A stretch of DNA of 35,087 nucleotides from Saccoglossus kowalevskii (GCF_000003605.2 NW_003124916.1:105915-141001); one strand, 5' to 3'; counted from the first letter of the stretch, positions 12,550 to 23,173 are shown. Notes: generated from the letters alone by a model not told the origin. Program-made: numbers and translations.

Positions 12550-12733
12550 TACAGTAAAATCTGTATTAGAAGCCGCATCTCTAATAGAAGCCGCACCCAT
12601 TCTTTTTGAACAATTCAGACCCCAAAATTTGCCATTTCTCATATGTGTAGATGCTCTAATAAAAGCCGCATCTCCTCTGTTGCATTGTACCATTTTAATA
12701 AAAGCCGCAGCTTTTAATACAGATTTTACTGTA
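12550..12733. mobile_element. 184-bp MITE with TACAGTAAAATCTG ends
   Basis: The left end TACAGTAAAATCTGTATTA is mirrored at the right end (TAATACAGATTTTACTGTA), giving perfect 19-bp terminal inverted repeats beginning with TA. Inside, the motif (A/G)AAGCCGCA occurs four times, each after a TATTA- or TAATA-like string. No transposase is encoded. It is related in design to the elements at 21216-21545 and 23005-23084, but is not the same family member. Confidence 0.75.
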
Positions 12734-14261
12734 CTTATAAGACCTGTCTAGGGTTTCATAGCTCTTTTCTGAGTTTGTCAACTTATTTCCACCTTTTTGA
12801 ATTTTATTTGAACGTCTTTTCTTATTGCTTTGTGTTGTTCTAAGATTTTACTAGTGTAGGCAGGAATATCTGCTGCTTTCTTGGAAAATGCTGACCTTTC
12901 TGAACTTGACTGCCCTATCTTGTGACCTTTTAAATGGTCAAGGAACTCGCTTGTAACTTATTTGACCTGGACTGGCCCTTTCTTAATATTTATATCAGTA
13001 AGTTGACCGATTTCATTAGCCACATGTGATCTATCCTTCATTAGCTTAAATCTGTGGAAAAACCCAGCGTTAACAAAAACTAGGTCATTCCCATAATGAA
13101 CAGATAGCTTGACCCAATAGCATAAAATCGTATACAAACTATTCAGAGAGAGAACTTTTTCTCACTTTTTTAAATTTGTCATTTTCATTATCTTTTATAT
13201 TGAAAAAACAACAAAAAGCAAAAATACATGTCAAAATCTTCAAAGAAAATTGTATGTAAAAAACCTTGCTTGACGATCTGGTACGTTGACAGTTCACCAA
13301 GTTCAAGTACAATGAATTCTGGGTAAAATATCATACCATGCACTGTGCCTTATATGATTTGACTCTATAAGGACAGTTTATTATTTTCTAGTTTCTATAA
13401 CATTTTGTAAAGTAAATTTGTGTTGAAATACTTAAATAGAACTCTCCTTATGCTAGCCTCTTGAATCAAAATTGAACATATGGTGAGGCAAAATATACTA
13501 ATAAATGCATCTTTACAGATGCAATGGTTACCATGGAAACAACATTGTTTCTTTTCTTGCAGGTTATTTTAAGTTTTTGTCTTTTTTTGATCAACATTGT
13601 TCTCCTTTTGTGTCATGTTTGATAACTTATTAATAAATTCAGAGATTCTATTCATGTTTAATAGAGAGAGTGTTACTATAGTCGTCAACAGAAATCAGTG
13701 AGACCTAAATATAGGTAGTGCGGAATGAAATTAAAACTAAGCTAAATTTTAGGGACTGTATTCATTCAAATTGACAACCACCAGGAAATCTTGGGAAATT
13801 ATTTGCCTTTTATCAAAAAATGTTTGTGCTCAAATTTATTTCTGCTGATCAGTGAGCGATATTTGCTCACCAATATTAGCAAGCTGCCAAAAATGAAAAC
13901 AAACAATTGTGAAACAAGTCTGGCAGTAACAGACTAAATAAAGCTGGTTGAAATTTCAATCCTATGATATCCCAAACTATGGAGTTTAATTTGCATATCA
14001 ATTGATCTATTGTTGTTTTACTATTGTTACAATATATTCTATCCCACATCAGATTACTTTATTGTGAAAACGGTACATGGTATACCATGCTAAATTTGAT
14101 CACCCCAGGAGCCCTAACTTTAACATCATGTTAATTCAAGGTGGTTGAATTCATTGCCACCCATGCTATGGTAGCGCCATGCTTTAATAAAACCGGCATA
14201 TTACTGAAACCGGGCATACGCAGTGATCACAACTGATATTGTTTTTCTTTTACTTTCCCAG
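12734..14261. other. 5' flank of the scaffold gene
   Basis: No coding exon seen. It contains an X-box match at 13527-13540. TTTTCTTTTACTTTCCCAG ends at 14261 and looks like a good 3' splice site, so a 5'-UTR exon could start at 14262 with transcription beginning further upstream. No clear TATA box was found near the ATG. Confidence 0.4.
13527..13540. promoter_or_regulatory. RFX X-box-like site upstream of scaffold gene
   Basis: GTTACCATGGAAAC matches RYYNYY-N2-RRNRAC fully, with the usual AT spacer. It is 1.1 kb before the start codon of the harmonin/whirlin-like gene, a plausible promoter distance. RFX regulation of this gene is inferred from the known role of RFX proteins in ciliated and hair-type sensory cells. 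Confidence 0.5.
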
Positions 14262-14633
14262 GGTCTACAAATACAGGCTTTAACGCTTGGATGAGATGTT
14301 TTGTCGTCTGGGACTGGTGCAGTTTTACAAACACTGTTAAATGTGGATTTAGTGTCGACTGGATGAGGTGGTGTACGTTACTACGTCGGAGAGAGCGGTG
14401 ATAATTAATGACGCAGAAGAAAATGTACTTTTGTTACTGAATCGGAATGCTTAAATATGTTGAACATGTCACAACATGACCGTTCACTGTAACTACCGAA
14501 CTGCAACGCAGTCATCATAAATAATGTAGTGAAGATTTGTATAGCATGTGACGATTACTATTATACCACTTTTCAAAGTACGTACTAAGATTGTTTTTAA
14601 AGGATAATAATTGAACAGGATATCTTCTGTAAT

Positions 14634-15269
14634 ATGTCGCACAGTGGAGGGAAGAAAGTGCGAACGTTAGCACATCAATTGCTGGATCAAGATGAATGTA
14701 TGGCACTGAAAACGGCGATGAGAAGTTTCTGCGAAAACCACTCAGTATTAGCGTTTTGTACAGCATTACATGCCATACTTAACACAACCGAAAAGCAAAC
14801 CATTCTCAGCGAACTATACGTAATGGTGCCAGATCATTTGAAAACAAGTTTCCAGCAGTTGTGCGATTTGAATTTTGGAACTAATATTGGTCTAAGCGTA
14901 GAACTAACGGATAACGATGGACAATCACATGAGCCTCAAATGAGATCTGCGACAGACTCCCAACTCAGGCGAAGCATTTCAGAGACAGATCAGAGACGTA
15001 AGAAGAAGGATGCGAAAGATGAAGGCAGCAAGAAAAGAGATAAAAAAGATAGAAAGAGAACTAAAAGCGAACATGATGTAGTCACAGAATTGCTAAATGT
15101 CAGCAGTGAAAATGATAATATCGTGACAACGAAAGAAGTGAAAGTAAGGAAAGTCAAATTGGAACATAAAAACGGACATAGTTTAGGGTTTTGTATTCGT
15201 GGCGGTGTGGATTTGAGAACTGGAATCTTTATTTCACAAGTTGATTCTGGAAGTCAGGCACAGAAAAAG
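14634..15269 (+). CDS. Exon 1: harmonin-homology domain, basic linker, start of PDZ1
   Basis: Encodes residues 1-212. The ATG at 14634 has A at -3 and is preceded by an in-frame TAA at 14598, so it is the first possible start in this exon. The helical domain fills residues 8-82, followed by an acidic/polar spacer, a lysine/arginine-rich block (122-143) and the first strands of PDZ1 with the loop residues SLGF (183-186) and IRGG (188-191). The exon ends in CAGAAAAAG before GTAGGT, phase 0. The frame stays open 165 bases into the intron, but that extension breaks PDZ1 and is not expected to be coding. Confidence 0.88.
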
Positions 15270-15315
15270 GTAGGTTTGATTTCATCCTCAAATACGATTT
15301 ATGTATTAGTGAATA

Positions 15316-15329
15316 GTTCCCATGGCAAC
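15316..15329. promoter_or_regulatory. RFX X-box-like site in intron 1
   Basis: GTTCCCATGGCAAC matches RYYNYY-N2-RRNRAC and differs at one base from the ideal palindrome GTTGCCATGGCAAC. It starts 47 bases after the exon 1 donor. Confidence 0.45.
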
Positions 15330-15829
15330 GTACATGTATCTGAAATAGTGTTGGAGCAACAAGTACTTAATATAAATTGTACACATTGTCCGTCTTTATT
15401 TGCATCAAATCAACAATGTCAATTATTGAAGTAAGAATTTCTAAAATGGTGATTTTGGTAAAATTTAAACCATGAGGTCGATATTGGAGCTGTATTTCTG
15501 TTCTCAATATGTCATACTTTTATTTAAATTTTTATTAGTTATAAAGGCATTATTTGCATTTGTCAAGTTTTTCCCGCTTTTTAGTCCACTTAATAAAAAG
15601 TGTGTAAACACAAGGTGATAGGGCATGTAACATAGCATATATGCATGTAAATAGTTTGCAAATAGAAAATAATTTTTTGGAAGATCATCAATTATTTGTC
15701 TGGCCATCTAGTATGTTTAAGAGTCACTTTGCTCAGTATAGAATCATTAAAAAATATAAATTAAAATTAACAATAAAATACAGTTTATGTCCCTTCAACA
15801 AGATTTGTTAATAATTTCTTGATAAAATA

Positions 15830-15970
15830 CACTGTAACCTCATCATAGTGAACTTTTAGGGGGACATACAATTGGTTTGTTATAGTGAAGTGTTCACTAT
15901 GAAGAAGCAATGTGATGATTAAATTCAAGAAATTTATTTTAAAGGTGTTCGTTATAACAACGTTGCAGTA
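15830..15970. mobile_element. Tc1/mariner (pogo/Tigger-like) MITE
   Basis: The left end TACACTGTAACCTCATCATA and the right end read in reverse (TATACTGCAACGTTGTTATA) are imperfect inverted repeats bordered by TA. A CTGTAACC or CTGCAACG start followed by a TATAA/CGAAC-like segment resembles the TIR style of pogo/Tigger elements. A second inner inverted pair, CATAGTGAAC and GTTCACTATG, lies in the left half. No coding capacity. Confidence 0.5.
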
Positions 15971-17807
15971 TATATGAAGCAGATTATAAAACAAGCAATG
16001 TGTATATATGAAGGTGTAATGTTTAACTCAGATTAATATCCTTTTGCAAACATAAAGCCAAAATTTAAAGGCGACAAAAAGTTTACCTTGGTTGAAGTTA
16101 AAATACCTCTCTAAAGTAAAAATTATGTTATTTTGCAGTTTTTACTTGCATGACATTTGATGATGAATCAATTGAGTCACTGTATAATGTTCAGGGGAAA
16201 CTCGATGTGAAAGGGATCTGCTTTGTTTTCTGTGGCTTGAAAATATCTCAATTACTCAAATTATACTTCATAACACAGAGTGAATATTATTACAAAATTA
16301 AATTGGTTCTTAATAAAAAAAAAAATGTTTTTGTTGTGGTCCAAGGAAACTGCTGTTAAAATTTCATTGGTTCTTAGTAATAGTATTGTAACAGATGCAA
16401 CTTATTTGTAACAATTAGAACAATATTTTAATCATGTTTATTACAAAAACTGATGTGGAATAAAATCAAATAAAAAATATATGATACATAATCTATTAAT
16501 AATTTCACGATAATACATGTATAAATAACTAGAGAGTAATTAATATGGTATTAGTAATGAATAATATCTAGTAATATTTAAGAGTTTTACTTAGCTATGA
16601 TGTGTGCAGATGTTGCAGCGTTGTAGGAAGTGAGAATAGTTTTGTTGACAAAAGCCCAGAATTATTTACAATGTAACAATGGTGACACAGATGGGTTGGC
16701 GAGGATTTACGCTGTGCCCATAGTGTGCGCAGTCTTTATTAATTTCGATGAGTGACGTATATGTTGATGCTGTTGTTAGTATCACGGCATGTTTCGTGAC
16801 GCGCTATTGTTTAATTTCTGGCATGTGTTGTATGATATACGCTATCGTTAATATCCTCTGTCGCATCAAATATGATTCAAATATGAGTTGTCCTCGGGGT
16901 GTAATTAGGAATGATCAATTTGTTAAAATATTGTCGTAAATATTGAGATTACGATGTATCACCAGGTGCGGCATTCCTCATTGTGCCACCAGATGTGTTG
17001 AATCAATGACCTTGAAAACTATTCTCATGTTACGTTCGTGTACATGCACATTGTTGTATTAATATATAGAGATCTATTCCAAGGAGAATGTTTTATTGAT
17101 CTTTTCAAAATAATTTTAAAATTATATTAGCTCATTTTGTTGTATTTTATCATCACGTACCACTTAAAAGAAAAAAAAAACTATTGTACATTGCATAATC
17201 TAAAATGCTACAATTTATCAGAGTTATTTGATGATTACTTCATGGTGCCGATTCAGGGCGAGTTAGAAATATAATAGGGAATGATGATACTGATGTGACA
17301 ATGATTTTTAAATATGTACAAAATGCAGTGATGTAGACTTGCTACAGGCTGGTTGATTTATTTCTTAACTGAAAATAAGTAAAAATACAAGTTCTGCAAA
17401 AACTAGTATAAACAATTTTGCAATATTACTTACGAATTGGCAAAACTGAAATTTTTATTTATCGGTTTGAAAAAAAATTATTATTATGCATGATTGTGGA
17501 GGGATTAATAAATCTTCAAAAATGAACAAGTACAGATGAGAGGCTGAATACTAAAAATAAAAACACACCATAAATGCAGGTTCCATGGAGTACTGTATAA
17601 CAAGTCACTATGTCCCATCATGCAATGCAACAGGTGGTTGTTAGATGCTTATACTACACTGTATATCAGTGTGTCATGGCCTGGTGTTACAAGATTCGGT
17701 TCATGATATATGAAACAAAACCTCTGCAGTCATCAAAATAAATAAATGAAGTAAAAATAAAAACAAAGTAATATATTATATTATTATACTTCTCTCACCA
17801 TACTGCT

Positions 17808-18014
17808 ATAAGTTACAGCGTGCCGTAATTTTGCAGTACTTTGCGAGGTATTCCCATTATGATGTATCCTTGGAAGGAAAAGATGTATAATAATAAGGTT
17901 ATTACGAGGATAACTTAAAGTAAGCACTCAGACAGTATGCCGCGCATTGACCTCGATACTCCAGCTGTACTGTCTTCAGGCATACTTTGAGGTATTCTCG
18001 TAATAACCTTATAT
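17808..18014. mobile_element. Foldback/MITE-like dispersed repeat, copy 2 (intron 1)
   Basis: Shares the start block, middle block and hairpin with 2191-2564. The stem is formed by 17897-17937 and 17968-18010, whose outer parts are GGTTATTACGAGGATAAC and the inverted form of GGTTATTACGAGAATACC. It lacks the long insertion of copy 1 and is therefore nearer to a minimal element. Confidence 0.7.
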
Positions 18015-18101
18015 TATACATTGTACACGTATACTAAATATATATAAATAGAGCAGCAAAACATTGCCATACAGAATGTTTGTATAACTCATTAATTTGA
18101 C

Positions 18102-18276
18102 CACTTAAACACAAATGTATTATCTGTCACAAAACACATTTTAACCAAACTACCAAATAGTACATTTTTATCAAAATGTTAAATTTCATTGATTCTAATT
18201 AATATTACAAATATTACAAAAAATACACATAAGATGTAAATGTTATCACCAGTTTGAAGATTTCTCCACCTTTTAT
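18102..18276. repeat. 175-bp duplication, left copy
   Basis: Identical to 18637-18811 except for five substitutions, with no length change. The similarity stops exactly at CCACCTTTTAT, where this copy continues into repeat-like sequence beginning TAGCTCCGCT. Confidence 0.95.
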
Positions 18277-18489
18277 TAGCTCCGCTGTCGACTTTGTCGA
18301 GCGGAGCTTATCATATGAGTGATTGTCCGTCCGTCGTTGTCGTCCGTCAGTGTCAATGTTTTACTTTTTCGACTTCTTCTTGAAAACTACAAGCCTAAAT
18401 GCTTTGATACTTGGTCTATATGTACCTTGGGTAGACCTCTCTTAGGTTTGTTCATTTCCATGTTGAATATCTTTAATTCTCTAATTTTG
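18277..18489. mobile_element. Truncated insertion next to the gap
   Basis: Present only after the left duplicate. It begins with a hairpin, AGCTCCGCT pairing with AGCGGAGCT at 18278-18308, and continues with GTCCGTCCGTC-type sequence of the kind common as dispersed repeats in marine invertebrate genomes. It runs into the N gap, so its length and right end are unknown. The family was not identified. Confidence 0.5.
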
Positions 18490-18636
18490 NNNNNNNNNNN
18501 NNNNNNNNNNNNNNNNNNNNNNNNNNNNNNNNNNNNNNNNNNNNNNNNNNNNNNNNNNNNNNNNNNNNNNNNNNNNNNNNNNNNNNNNNNNNNNNNNNNN
18601 NNNNNNNNNNNNNNNNNNNNNNNNNNNNNNNNNNNN
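18490..18636. other. Assembly gap (147 N)
   Basis: A run of 147 unknown bases inside intron 1, directly between the two copies of the 175-bp duplication. Confidence 1.
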
Positions 18637-18811
18637 CACTTAACCACAAATGTATTATCTGTCACAAAACACATTTTAACCAAACTACCAAATAGTACAT
18701 TTTTATCAAAATGTTAAATTGTATTAATTCTAATTAATATTACAAATATTACAGAAAATACACATAAGATGTAAATGTTATCACCAGTTTGAAGATTTCT
18801 CCACCTTTTAT
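18637..18811. repeat. 175-bp duplication, right copy
   Basis: Counterpart of 18102-18276. After CCACCTTTTAT it continues directly into the sequence leading to exon 2, as an empty insertion site would. Confidence 0.95.
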
Positions 18812-18861
18812 CTTTTAAATGCATTACAAAATTTCTTCATGTTAATTTGTTGTCACTGTAG

Positions 18862-19136
18862 GGTCTGAAAACTGGAGAAAGAATATTAAAAGTGAATGAC
18901 ACAGCATTTAAGAATATCACGCATGCAGAGGCCGTAGTGGCATTGAAGTCAGCACAGAAACTGACATTATATGTAGCACCTTTGGGTCAGATGCCTGGTG
19001 CTAACCATCATATCCTCTCGTCTCATCTGGGGAGTGGTGATGGAGATGCTCTGTCTCCTAGCAACAAAAGTAACAAGAAGAAAAATATTATCTTAGTTGC
19101 TGATGACGATGGATGGCTTGGCTGTAGTATCAGAGG
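18862..19136 (+). CDS. Exon 2: end of PDZ1, inter-PDZ linker, start of PDZ2
   Basis: Encodes residues 213-303 and two bases of 304. It opens with GLKTGERILKVND, the conserved G-L-x-x-G-x-x-I-L-x-V-N PDZ strand, and continues with THAEAV of helix B (histidine 233) and the last strand LTLYVAP. A serine/asparagine-rich linker follows, then the first strand and WLGC loop of PDZ2. The donor is AGAGG before GTAAGT. Confidence 0.9.
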
Positions 19137-19356
19137 GTAAGTTGATATTTTGCGGATATTTAAATTTTTAATATTGTACAATGTTGTAATTTTGTAAAAC
19201 AATTTTACCTTCATTCAGTATGAATATATCAGTACATTGTATTTCACTTTATGGATAAAAAGTTCAAAGATTATCAGTGTAACTTTCATTTTGGGGTAAA
19301 AAGTAAAAATTTGTAAAATTTGATTTTACAAAATTGTTCAAAACTATATATTGCAG

Positions 19357-19453
19357 TGGAACTGATTACAATATGGACGTTACCGTGGCAAATGTGGATC
19401 CTATGTCGCCGGCACATCGAGCAGGATTGAAACGAGGACAGCAGATACTTGGG
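19357..19453 (+). CDS. Exon 3: central PDZ2
   Basis: Encodes the end of glycine 304 through residue 336. The acceptor is ATATTGCAG and the donor GGG before GTAAGC. The residues SPAHRAGLKRGQQILG form the strand and helix A region of PDZ2. Joining to exon 2 restores the GG pair after the ligand loop. Intron 2 (19137-19356) is only 220 bases. Confidence 0.9.
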
Positions 19454-19815
19454 GTAAGCAAATACAAATTGAAATACAATTACATTGCAAGTAAAAATAA
19501 TGTGTAAACAAAAAAGTATAATATATTTCTAATGGCTAATGGTATTTTATTTTGGATCCATCAAAGTAGGCTATATCCTGTACTTTTAAAAAACAATGGA
19601 TTGTAAATTTAACTGAGGTCATTAATCATTCAAGGAATATCAAAAATAAATTTATATTAAAATCAAACTTATAAATGAATGATTTTGAATAAAACCATCT
19701 GTGTCTGTAATTGATATAACATTTAGGAATATAATAAATTGGTAATGCAACATGTGTATGTAAATTATATGATATAAATAAATAAACAGATGAATAAATT
19801 ATAAATACTGTAGAA

Positions 19816-19983
19816 TACTGTAGAATACTTTATTTTAGCTGGAATTAATTTTCGCTGAAAAAACTTTTTGGGTGTTTTTTATGGAATTTATTTTCACTGA
19901 TTTTTATCAAGTTGAATGTAAAATATTACTTCAGTGAAATTAGCGAAAATTAATTCTAAGCAAAAATAAAGTATTTTACAGTA
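19816..19983. mobile_element. 168-bp foldback MITE, family A, copy 1
   Basis: The left end TACTGTAGAATACTTTATTT and the inverted right end TACTGTAAAATACTTTATTT extend into long imperfect inverted repeats including AATTAATTTTCGCT, so almost the whole element can fold back. The family has two more copies at 21316-21506 and 27510-27695. An extra TACTGTAGAA unit precedes the left end. Confidence 0.8.
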
Positions 19984-21215
19984 TATAAATATTAAATGTG
20001 TTTAGCACCAATCTTTTTACAAGGGAATTGTATCAAGTAGACTCACATAGAACAGATTACTGTATCAGCTTAATTTTTGCTGCTAGGAGTTTACCTGATT
20101 TAATTGCTGTCATGAATAAAAAATATTTCAAATGTTGCTGAGCTTAAAACATTTTCACTACTACAAAAGTTTGTGATTTTCACTGCTTTGCATAATTTGC
20201 AAAATGTTGTCTCATGAAATTAGAGCAGTTAATCAATAAATAATTAATTATTAATCAATAAATTAATAAATCAATCACTTATAAAGCCTGTCTATTAGGA
20301 ACATGTGGCTTATTATATTATTAAAGATTGTATTTTATTACTTCACTTTAAAATTTGACAATTTGGTTTTATTGATGTTGAATGACTGCAGATTGCGAAC
20401 AACTAAACATCAACAAATTGTGAAAGAATCTAATGTCTATTTGTTCTTCACTTACTGTGCTCCTAATGTAGTAATTACATTCTAGCCTGGCATAGTGTTT
20501 TTTTCTGCTTCACTACTTTCTTGAGTTTTGCATTGATGATATAAGTTTATAGTTTTACTGCCATTTAGGATGAATTGTAGGCTGTCTTTTTTTTGAATAC
20601 ACATGCAAATATAATCACTTACCGGTGAATTTAATAGTTGTTTTTCTATTCTTGTGTTTGAGTTCAAGACCATATAAATACAACCAAAGTTTTAATAGAT
20701 GAGGATTTGTAAATGCAATCTCACATAAATTGAAGATTTGACAATTTGAAGAAATTTCACATGAATTTTGAGATAATCACAAATATCTACAAATCCTAAT
20801 ACAAACGTCTGTGAAAAAACTGATTAGTGTTTTTGTCATTTCATTTCGCAGTTTGTATATATGTGCATTTTTTAATAAAGTGATAGTCTCGCTCATTTTT
20901 GTTTGGCAATCAAAACTTTCCCAGTGTGCACTGTGTTCTGTGATGCCATTGGTTAGAAATACATTTGACATTGACATTGAATAGTTCATTACATTTCATC
21001 GCACATAGATATCAGAGTTGCATACCTTCCTCTTTCCTAAATTCTTGGTTCAACTATTAAAATGTTAGGATGAAACCCAAAAAATGAAAATTAGTGATAA
21101 ATTCATCATAGTCATTATTTAATTAAAATAATTAAATAATATTATAACAGATTTTTCAAAACTAGAACACAAATGAATACATTTTGCAAAAAATATAAAA
21201 TTCGCAGTAATTCTG

Positions 21216-21545
21216 AATACTGTATTGACTCTATTAGAAGCACATCTGCAATAAATAATGTTGCATGTTCTATAGAGGATCATTAAATATACTATTTATT
21301 TCTGTAATTTTTTTGTGAGATACTTTATTTTAGCTGGAATTAATTTTCGCTGAAAACGCTTTTTGGGCATTTTGCATGGAATCTATTTTCACTGATTTTT
21401 GATGATTTTTGATGAAAAAAAAGTATATTTGCTGGATTTTATTTTCACATCCCTTTAGCGAAAATAGCGAAATTATATTCCAAGCGAAAATAAGTATTCT
21501 ATAGTACTCACGTGCATGTGCTACTAATAGAGCAAATACGGTATT
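21216..21545. mobile_element. MITE family B carrying a nested family A copy
   Basis: The left end AATACTGTATTGACTCTATT, continuing TAGAAGCACAT, is mirrored at the right (CTAATAGAGCAAATACGGTATT read in reverse; positions 21524-21545), giving about 30-bp terminal inverted repeats. The family A element at 21316-21506 lies inside. Single ends or halves of the same family occur at 23005-23084 and 31780-31810. Confidence 0.65.
21316..21506. mobile_element. Foldback MITE, family A, copy 2 (nested)
   Basis: Same orientation as copy 1, sharing ATACTTTATTTTAGCTGG, AATTAATTTTCGCTGAAAA and TATTTTCACTGATTTTTG. It has a small internal duplication of TGATTTTTGA. The outer bases of the left end are less well conserved than in copy 1. 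Confidence 0.75.
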
Positions 21546-23004
21546 GTGTTTGGTGCCGTTTGTTTGTTGGTTAAGCGAAATTTAATATACAGGTCTATTT
21601 GGGAGATAAATACAACATGTCATGTGATAGTTGACCTCGTGGGTCAGCGCTTTTAAAATGAACTGTAATTGGAGATGTAATTAGTACATCTGACCATTCA
21701 TCATTATGTCATCGCCATATGATTTATGACATCATCTCATTTCAACTGAAGACCATAGTCTGGAAAACAATTCACCAAACACATCAAGAAAACTAATTGA
21801 AATAACAAACTATTTAGTATATAGGAAATAAATATTTAAAACTATCGGTATTTAAATCAAAATTGAATCATTTCAAATTTTTTGCAAAATTGTGTTTTGA
21901 AAAATATTTATTAATTTTAATGATAACCAGTGAAAAATATTGGCTATCAGATGCAGAAGGAAATTTCACTTTACTAATATTGAAATGAATTACTTAGTCA
22001 CGTAACTTGTACATGTATCCGTGCTGCAGTAAACATAATATTTCGTAACACTTGCGACTCCTGCCAATAAATTCAGTTAATCATACTGGTACAGATGGCA
22101 CCAGGATAAATATAGAGATTGGAAATATTATTGAATATATTGTTGACATTATCAGGTTATTATCCATCGTCTTTTATCGTAGTGAAACACAGACATAAAT
22201 ATAAGAATACACCACCGTTTCAAATATTACCAGTAAAAGTTTCTTCCATTACCTACCCGGTACTCATAAATTCTAATGATTAAATATTCATAACTGACAG
22301 TTTAATGAGAGTTTGCAAGTACATGTATATATAGCCTTGATACACATTGGAGATATACACGTAATAATGAAGTCCACATGTTATTTTATGAATATTCATG
22401 TTTCTCCTCGTACATTTGAATTTTAATGTGCATGTATTTGCCAGACTTCATGAAAATAAATCAAAATTATATTTAAAAAGTAAATCAAACTGTATGCCCA
22501 TATTCATTTTTAAAAAAATTTAAATTTAATTATTTATTTTTTTGTGAGCAGTAAAGAGGTCATTTGTTTTCACGAATTATGCAAATGACACAGGTTGTAC
22601 CTCAGCATGAATGCACCAGTTGCTGCATTCACCAATACAATAAAGCAATGAATACACATTAGTCTAATTAGTTTACTGGTGGGATATCCCTGGGACAGTT
22701 TATCATGCATTAACAGTGCAACTAAATGATACTGCCGCACAACTGGGTACCTTCAACGTCATTAGTTTTTTTTGACTCTTCCACAATTTTTTTATGCTTG
22801 AGAAATTAATTCTGAACTAGGAATTGTCTTCAGGAAAAAAATCTCAAAATTATTTTTGAAGTACCAATAATGTTCAACTTTTCGTTTTACAGTTGCGATA
22901 ATTCCTAATTTATTAGATATCATATTTCTATATTTGCTTCATCAGTAGCACATGTGTTCACTTCAATTACAGAGGTGTATGTTTAGTCAAAATAACTCTT
23001 ATTT

Positions 23005-23084
23005 TGAATGATCCTATACAAAAAATGCAACAGTTCATATGTATTTCTATTGGAGATGTGCTTCTAATAGAATAAATATGGTAT
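23005..23084 (-). mobile_element. Half copy of MITE family B
   Basis: Read in reverse, this matches the left 80 bases of 21216-21545, including CTATTAGAAGCACATCT and the TGCAAC and GATC blocks further in. Only one end was found. Confidence 0.6.
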
Positions 23085-23173
23085 GCAGTTATGACACCTG
23101 TTCATCAAATCATTTGAATAATTGCGCTCACATGTAGCGATGTGTCATACATCTGTTTGTTTTTTAATTTTAG

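Larger units (their letters stand above)
15270..18861 (+). other. Intron 1 (about 3.6 kb plus unknown gap)
   Basis: Begins GTAGGT and ends TTGTTGTCACTGTAG. It holds an X-box-like site, a pogo-like MITE (15830-15970), a foldback repeat (17808-18014), a 175-bp duplication and an N gap. The true length is uncertain because of the gap. Short open frames inside have no domain similarity. Confidence 0.8.
19454..23173 (+). other. Intron 3 (3.7 kb)
   Basis: Starts GTAAGC and ends TTTTTAATTTTAG. It contains two copies of the AATTAATTTTCGCT MITE family, one of them nested in a second element, and a half copy of that second element at 23005-23084. The rest is AT-rich with no supported exon. Confidence 0.85.

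Noticed and set aside
15270-15434. Read-through of exon 1 into intron 1 giving a 266-codon frame
   Set aside because: A consensus donor at 15270 and perfect continuation of PDZ1 in exon 2 show that the extra 54 codons are intronic; the extension would break the PDZ fold.
16748-16939. Cysteine-rich 63-codon frame in intron 1
   Set aside because: No signal-peptide logic, domain or splice sites; intronic noise is the simpler explanation.
18319-18717. Open frames running across the N gap
   Set aside because: Their length comes from unknown bases; the visible residues are low-complexity translations of a dispersed repeat.
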